From: Eutreptiella sp. 'Long Island Sound 2002'
Taxonomy: Eukaryota; Euglenozoa; Euglenophyceae; Eutreptiales; Eutreptiaceae
Reading direction: 5' to 3'
Assembly (NCBI GenBank): GCA_964036045.1
Contig: OZ038381.1
Location: 143,415,596-143,479,595, forward strand
Length of the DNA stretch: 64,000 bases
Shown: positions 60,841 to 64,000 of the stretch, in pieces
How the letters are laid out: each line of letters starts with the position of its first letter
Position numbering within the stretch: position 1 is the stretch's first letter
The notes under the pieces: generated by a model
Database searches by the model: none
What the model was told of the DNA's origin: nothing
The model's input: only the letters and a program-made list of their open reading frames with translations
Made by a program: the position numbers and the translations under genes

Positions 60841-61440
60841 GCTACCGTCGCGGTTTGACGCAGAGTATTGCTACGGGGGCTTGATCTCGGCTGGTCTCAC
60901 GTCCGTGAGGGCGTCCGTCACCAACCTGTTGCGTCCAGTGGAGGAATGGCACTGCTGCGGCGCACCGATCCCGTCCATGATGAATATCGAGCATCGCAAG
61001 GGGAAGCGAAACGCTGTGATCGATCGCGAAGGCTTTGGTGCTGCTGGACGGTGCCCCCCTTCAACGCCATCTCCGAGCGCCGTGAAGACTGGAAGTACCA
61101 AGAATACTACCGATGCCCCGGACCCCAGCAGTCCAGCACCGGAGATATGGACATCCCCCTGACCCTACAGTGTGAGCTCATCCCTGCCGGCGGCACCGAC
61201 CCGGACCCTGCCAGCGCAGCCGAGCTGCAGTGAAAGCCATTCGCCACTCAAACAGCGTTCGGAAGCCACCTCCACCGTCCGACTCCTGATGTCTGTTTGT
61301 CTGCCTTGGAGAAGGAACGCTTTTCCTACACCCCGAGTACACCTGCCTGTCTGCGAGGCCCGGTGAAGATTGAGTCCATGGGTGAGAGTCAGTGTGCACG
61401 CCCCAAGGACACCGTGATCATTCAGCAGAATTTCCCGAAG
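60841..61440 (+). other. Unassigned sequence of ordinary composition
   Basis: Base composition is normal here between two T-poor blocks. Only short open frames on either strand, none with a motif I know. It could be LINE 3' end, an insertion or host DNA. Confidence 0.3.
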
Positions 61441-62690
61441 ACCTAACCGACCCACACAGGCCAGGCTGACCTCCACTGACCCACCGCGGCACCACGCGAG
61501 ACCACGGCACACCGCACCACAGCGCGCCACAGAGCAACGCACCACAGCACGACGCGACGCGACGCGGCACAGAGCGGCACAACACGACACAACTGACCCT
61601 AACCTGAGGGACTAACCGAAGCCAGCCACCGCACACCCGGGAAGGCGCCGCGCCACCACGCCACACACCGGCACCACAGGCCACACACGGGACCACAGCG
61701 CGCCAGGCGACAACGGTGACGGACCACCCAGAAGATTACAGCCGGCACCGCGGAGGGGTAAGGACACGAGCAACCCCAGCCCCCTAACCCAAAACCACAA
61801 GCAGCCGCCTGGCGCAGCCGCCCAGCCGGCAGAGCCAGGACCTAACCCAGCAAGAAGGGGCGCCGAGCCCACAGTGTACAGAGCCCACCCGACCCATGGG
61901 GCCGGAACATGGCCACACAGAACGCAACTGAAAACAGCAGCCCGGAAGACCACACTGAAAACAGGCCAGTGCGTGCGCCAGCCCAGGGAAGGCAGAGGGA
62001 GGAACAGGCAAGCCCCCCCCCAAAAAAAAAAAAAAAAAAGAGGAGGGGGGAAGGGGAAAAGGCACGAAAACAGCCCACAGCCGCCCAACCACCCGCCAAC
62101 ACCACCACAGGCGGCCAGGCCCCCCCCCCCAGGAAAAAAAAAAAAAAAAAAAAAAAAAAAGGGGGACCCCCGCAGAGGCACAGGCGAACCACCCACCCAA
62201 AACCGGCAACACCAAGCCAGTAACAGCGGACCACGGGGAAAAGGGACAGAAAAAAAAAAAAAAAATAGAGCCACCAGCCCAGCCCGAAAGAAAGGGGATG
62301 GAGGGACAGGGACCACAAAGCCCAGAAAAAAAAAAAAAAACACACCCCAACAACCCAGCCAAGACGGACTGGGCACAGGCGAGACCCGGGCCCGGCACAC
62401 ACGCCCACACCGCGCGCCGGAACCGGAAACGGCGGGGGGCAAGCGGGGCGCCCACGAAACCACACAGGTCCCAAAAGCAGACCGAAACCGAAGCCCAACC
62501 ACGAACACCACAAATAGCCGACACTAGGGGAACAACACCACGAATCGAGCCCAAAAACACCCACCCTAAACCCCAGCCAGGACAGACGGGGTTAACAAAA
62601 CCCGCACCCAACCACCAACCGGACCCAAACACAAACACCACACAACAGTAGGAAACCCAGTGCCCACAGCCCGGGCACTGAGGCAGCCCG
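61441..62690 (+). other. T-poor DNA with long A-tracts
   Basis: C/A-rich again, with A-runs of 14-28 near 62,020, 62,132, 62,252 and 62,325, much like 38,750-39,830. Minus-strand frames full of Phe are translations of the A-runs. No gene supported. Confidence 0.5.
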
Positions 62691-63235
62691 TGCCATGCAG
62701 GTGACCCGGCCAAACGAGATCCGGAGCCCGGGGGTAAGGCTGCATCCTAAGGCCTGCGCTGCTTTGGGACTCGAGGCGGAGCGTGCGACACCCAAGCGCC
62801 TCGGAACCCTAGTACCAGGAACGTGCATGCACGCCTTGGGAACGGGATACGCCAGGAAGTCCGGTGAACCCCTAGGGTTCCGCCCAAAGGAGGGGACGTG
62901 CGCAAGCACGGGGGCACACCCTCCCGGCGAGACAAGCATGTCACGCTGGCGGCGATCAGCCCTCCCGGCGTAGCCCGGGGCCGCTTTGTTGGGGGCCAAC
63001 AGTCAGGTCTAGCGGGAAGTAAGCCGCCTCCCCTCTTCACGCGCGAAGCCTCTTCCTGTTCGTCACAGGGGCGACGCCAGGGGGAACCATGGGGCGCCTC
63101 TCCACGACCGAGTGCACCTACCTACCTACCTACCTGTCAGGGGGCGAGGGGCGTAAGGGGGTTGCACACAAGCCACCAAAGGCACACGTGGGTAAGAAAA
63201 GGAAGTTGACGGTGGGATAAGGGGAATGGGTGTCA
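62691..63235 (+). other. Intergenic sequence with ACCT microsatellite
   Basis: Mixed sequence without recognised coding. CTACCTACCTACCTACCT occurs at about 63,117-63,136. No feature beyond that. Confidence 0.4.
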
Positions 63236-63575
63236 CGTCCCCCTTGTCATGGGCCCCCAAGCGGGGTCATATTCAATCCATTTCAGTGGGGGAAGGGGTG
63301 CAGTACGGCCCCCATGTGCCCTCTAACCCCATGCATGAACCCAACGACCCACGTGCCAAGGGGAAGACGCACGGTGGGAGCACGCCCCTTGTCATGGGCC
63401 CCCCAGCGGGGCCATGTTTCATCCAATTCAGGGGGGGGATGGGTGCAGTACGTGCCCCCATGTGCCCTCTAACCCCATGCATGACCCCGTTGCACCACGT
63501 GCCAAGGACACAACGAACCGAGGGAGCGCCCCCCTTGTCATGGGCCCCTAAGCGAGGCCATATTCAATCCATTCC
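63236..63575 (+). repeat. Tandem repeat, ~130-140-bp unit
   Basis: CCCCTTGTCATGGGCCCC followed by an AGCG block, ATCCA and TGTGCCCTCTAACCCCATGCATGA occurs twice in full (from about 63,241 and 63,386) and once in part (from about 63,532). It lies directly downstream, on the minus strand, of the MULE exon and may be in its intron. Confidence 0.8.
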
Positions 63576-63581
63576 CTAATA

Positions 63582-64000
63582 CCCGCCAAAAATGCCTACA
63601 GTGCATCCCAAGCATGGTAGGAAATGCACAAGTGCACACCTGGTCACGGTACAAGGTGTAGGTGGTAGATCCAACGGAGGTTTGGACCGGCCCCGAGAGT
63701 TGAACATAGTGAGCTCGTTGTCTGGAAACTTCAAAGATGGCTGCATTAGGCGCGGGGGTCACCATTGTGGGGGGGAGATCGAACTCCAAAACATCGTCCA
63801 CCCCCCTTGTGGGGTCAGGACAGTTGTCAGAGGCGGCAGGGGCCAGGGCCTCGTATGCGTGTTCCGGCAGCCTCTTCATGTGGTACCCAAAAGAAAAGGA
63901 CCATCTGATGGGCTGCCTCATCCCTTCCCCATGTGGTCAACCGGTCCTTCATTGCCTCATACGGCATTGCAAAAATTTGCTTGGCCGTCTCATGCCGGGA
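63582..64000 (-). CDS. MULE-type transposase fragment with SWIM zinc finger (partial)
   Basis: The minus strand encodes, toward its end, VCTCAFPTMLGMHCRHFWRVL, a C-x-C-x9-C-x-H SWIM finger. SWIM fingers sit at the C-terminus of Mutator-like transposases and FAR1-type proteins derived from them, where they bind DNA. The open frame from 63,921 leads into it (FEVSRQRAHYVQLSG before the finger). Upstream, toward the window edge, another frame reads YEAMKDRLTTW and AAHQMVLFFW, which suggests a frame change or an intron. A donor-like GTATTAG follows the finger at about 63,581. The catalytic DDE part would lie beyond the window. It may be a relic. Confidence 0.6.

Noticed and set aside
61612-62713. 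Minus-strand frames with long Phe runs resembling membrane proteins
   Set aside because: The apparent hydrophobic segments are poly-T complements of A-tracts; no consistent frame.

Overview
This window is eukaryotic, intron-containing nuclear DNA made almost entirely of nested transposable elements, with one recognisable host-type multi-exon gene that is itself broken. GT-AG introns, two chromodomain Ty3/gypsy elements, Helitron termini, a hAT element, a MULE fragment and an endonuclease/RNase H LINE all sit in 64 kb. Coding parts are GC-rich and LTRs AT-richer. This fits a large, repeat-rich genome of an alga or other protist, but I cannot name the organism. I see no rRNA gene, functional tRNA gene, CRISPR array or bacterial operon.

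Layout. 1-12,622: Ty3/gypsy element A on the + strand. Its 5' end lies outside the window; gag, pol with a terminal chromodomain, a polypurine tract and a ~2.9 kb 3' LTR are inside. 12,623-14,598 and ~27,839-29,359: head-to-tail Helitron sequences, with three hairpin+CTAG 3' termini at 12,830, 14,147 and 29,359. The middle copy keeps a decayed helicase C-terminus. 14,599-27,834: complete but decayed Ty3/gypsy element B with two 2,349-bp LTRs, inserted in the third Helitron copy. 29,556-38,419: a host-type gene of at least five exons, unknown function. A 5,087-bp hAT element (31,354-36,440) with perfect 14-bp TIRs and an 8-bp target duplication is inserted in its fourth exon; a frameshift and a nonsense codon also break it. 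38,420-42,000: degenerate repeats with A-tracts, then a 157-bp tandem repeat. 42,000-60,840: a strikingly T-poor block ending in a long non-LTR retrotransposon: ORF1; an ORF2 with APE endonuclease, reverse transcriptase, RNase H and zinc finger; and a third ORF with a candidate Ulp1-like cysteine protease and an SR-protein-like RS domain. 60,840-64,000: unassigned sequence, T-poor A-tract DNA, a ~130-140-bp tandem repeat and the SWIM zinc-finger exon of a MULE-type transposase on the - strand.

Working together. In both gypsy elements gag and pol share one reading frame, separated by a single UAG with a similar 3' context, which suggests stop-codon readthrough. Both also carry an extra module between protease and reverse transcriptase. 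The nesting gives a relative history: Helitron sequences first, gypsy elements inserted into them; separately, host gene first, then hAT insertion. The most unusual content is the LINE's third ORF and the chromodomain joined to a BED finger in the hAT element.
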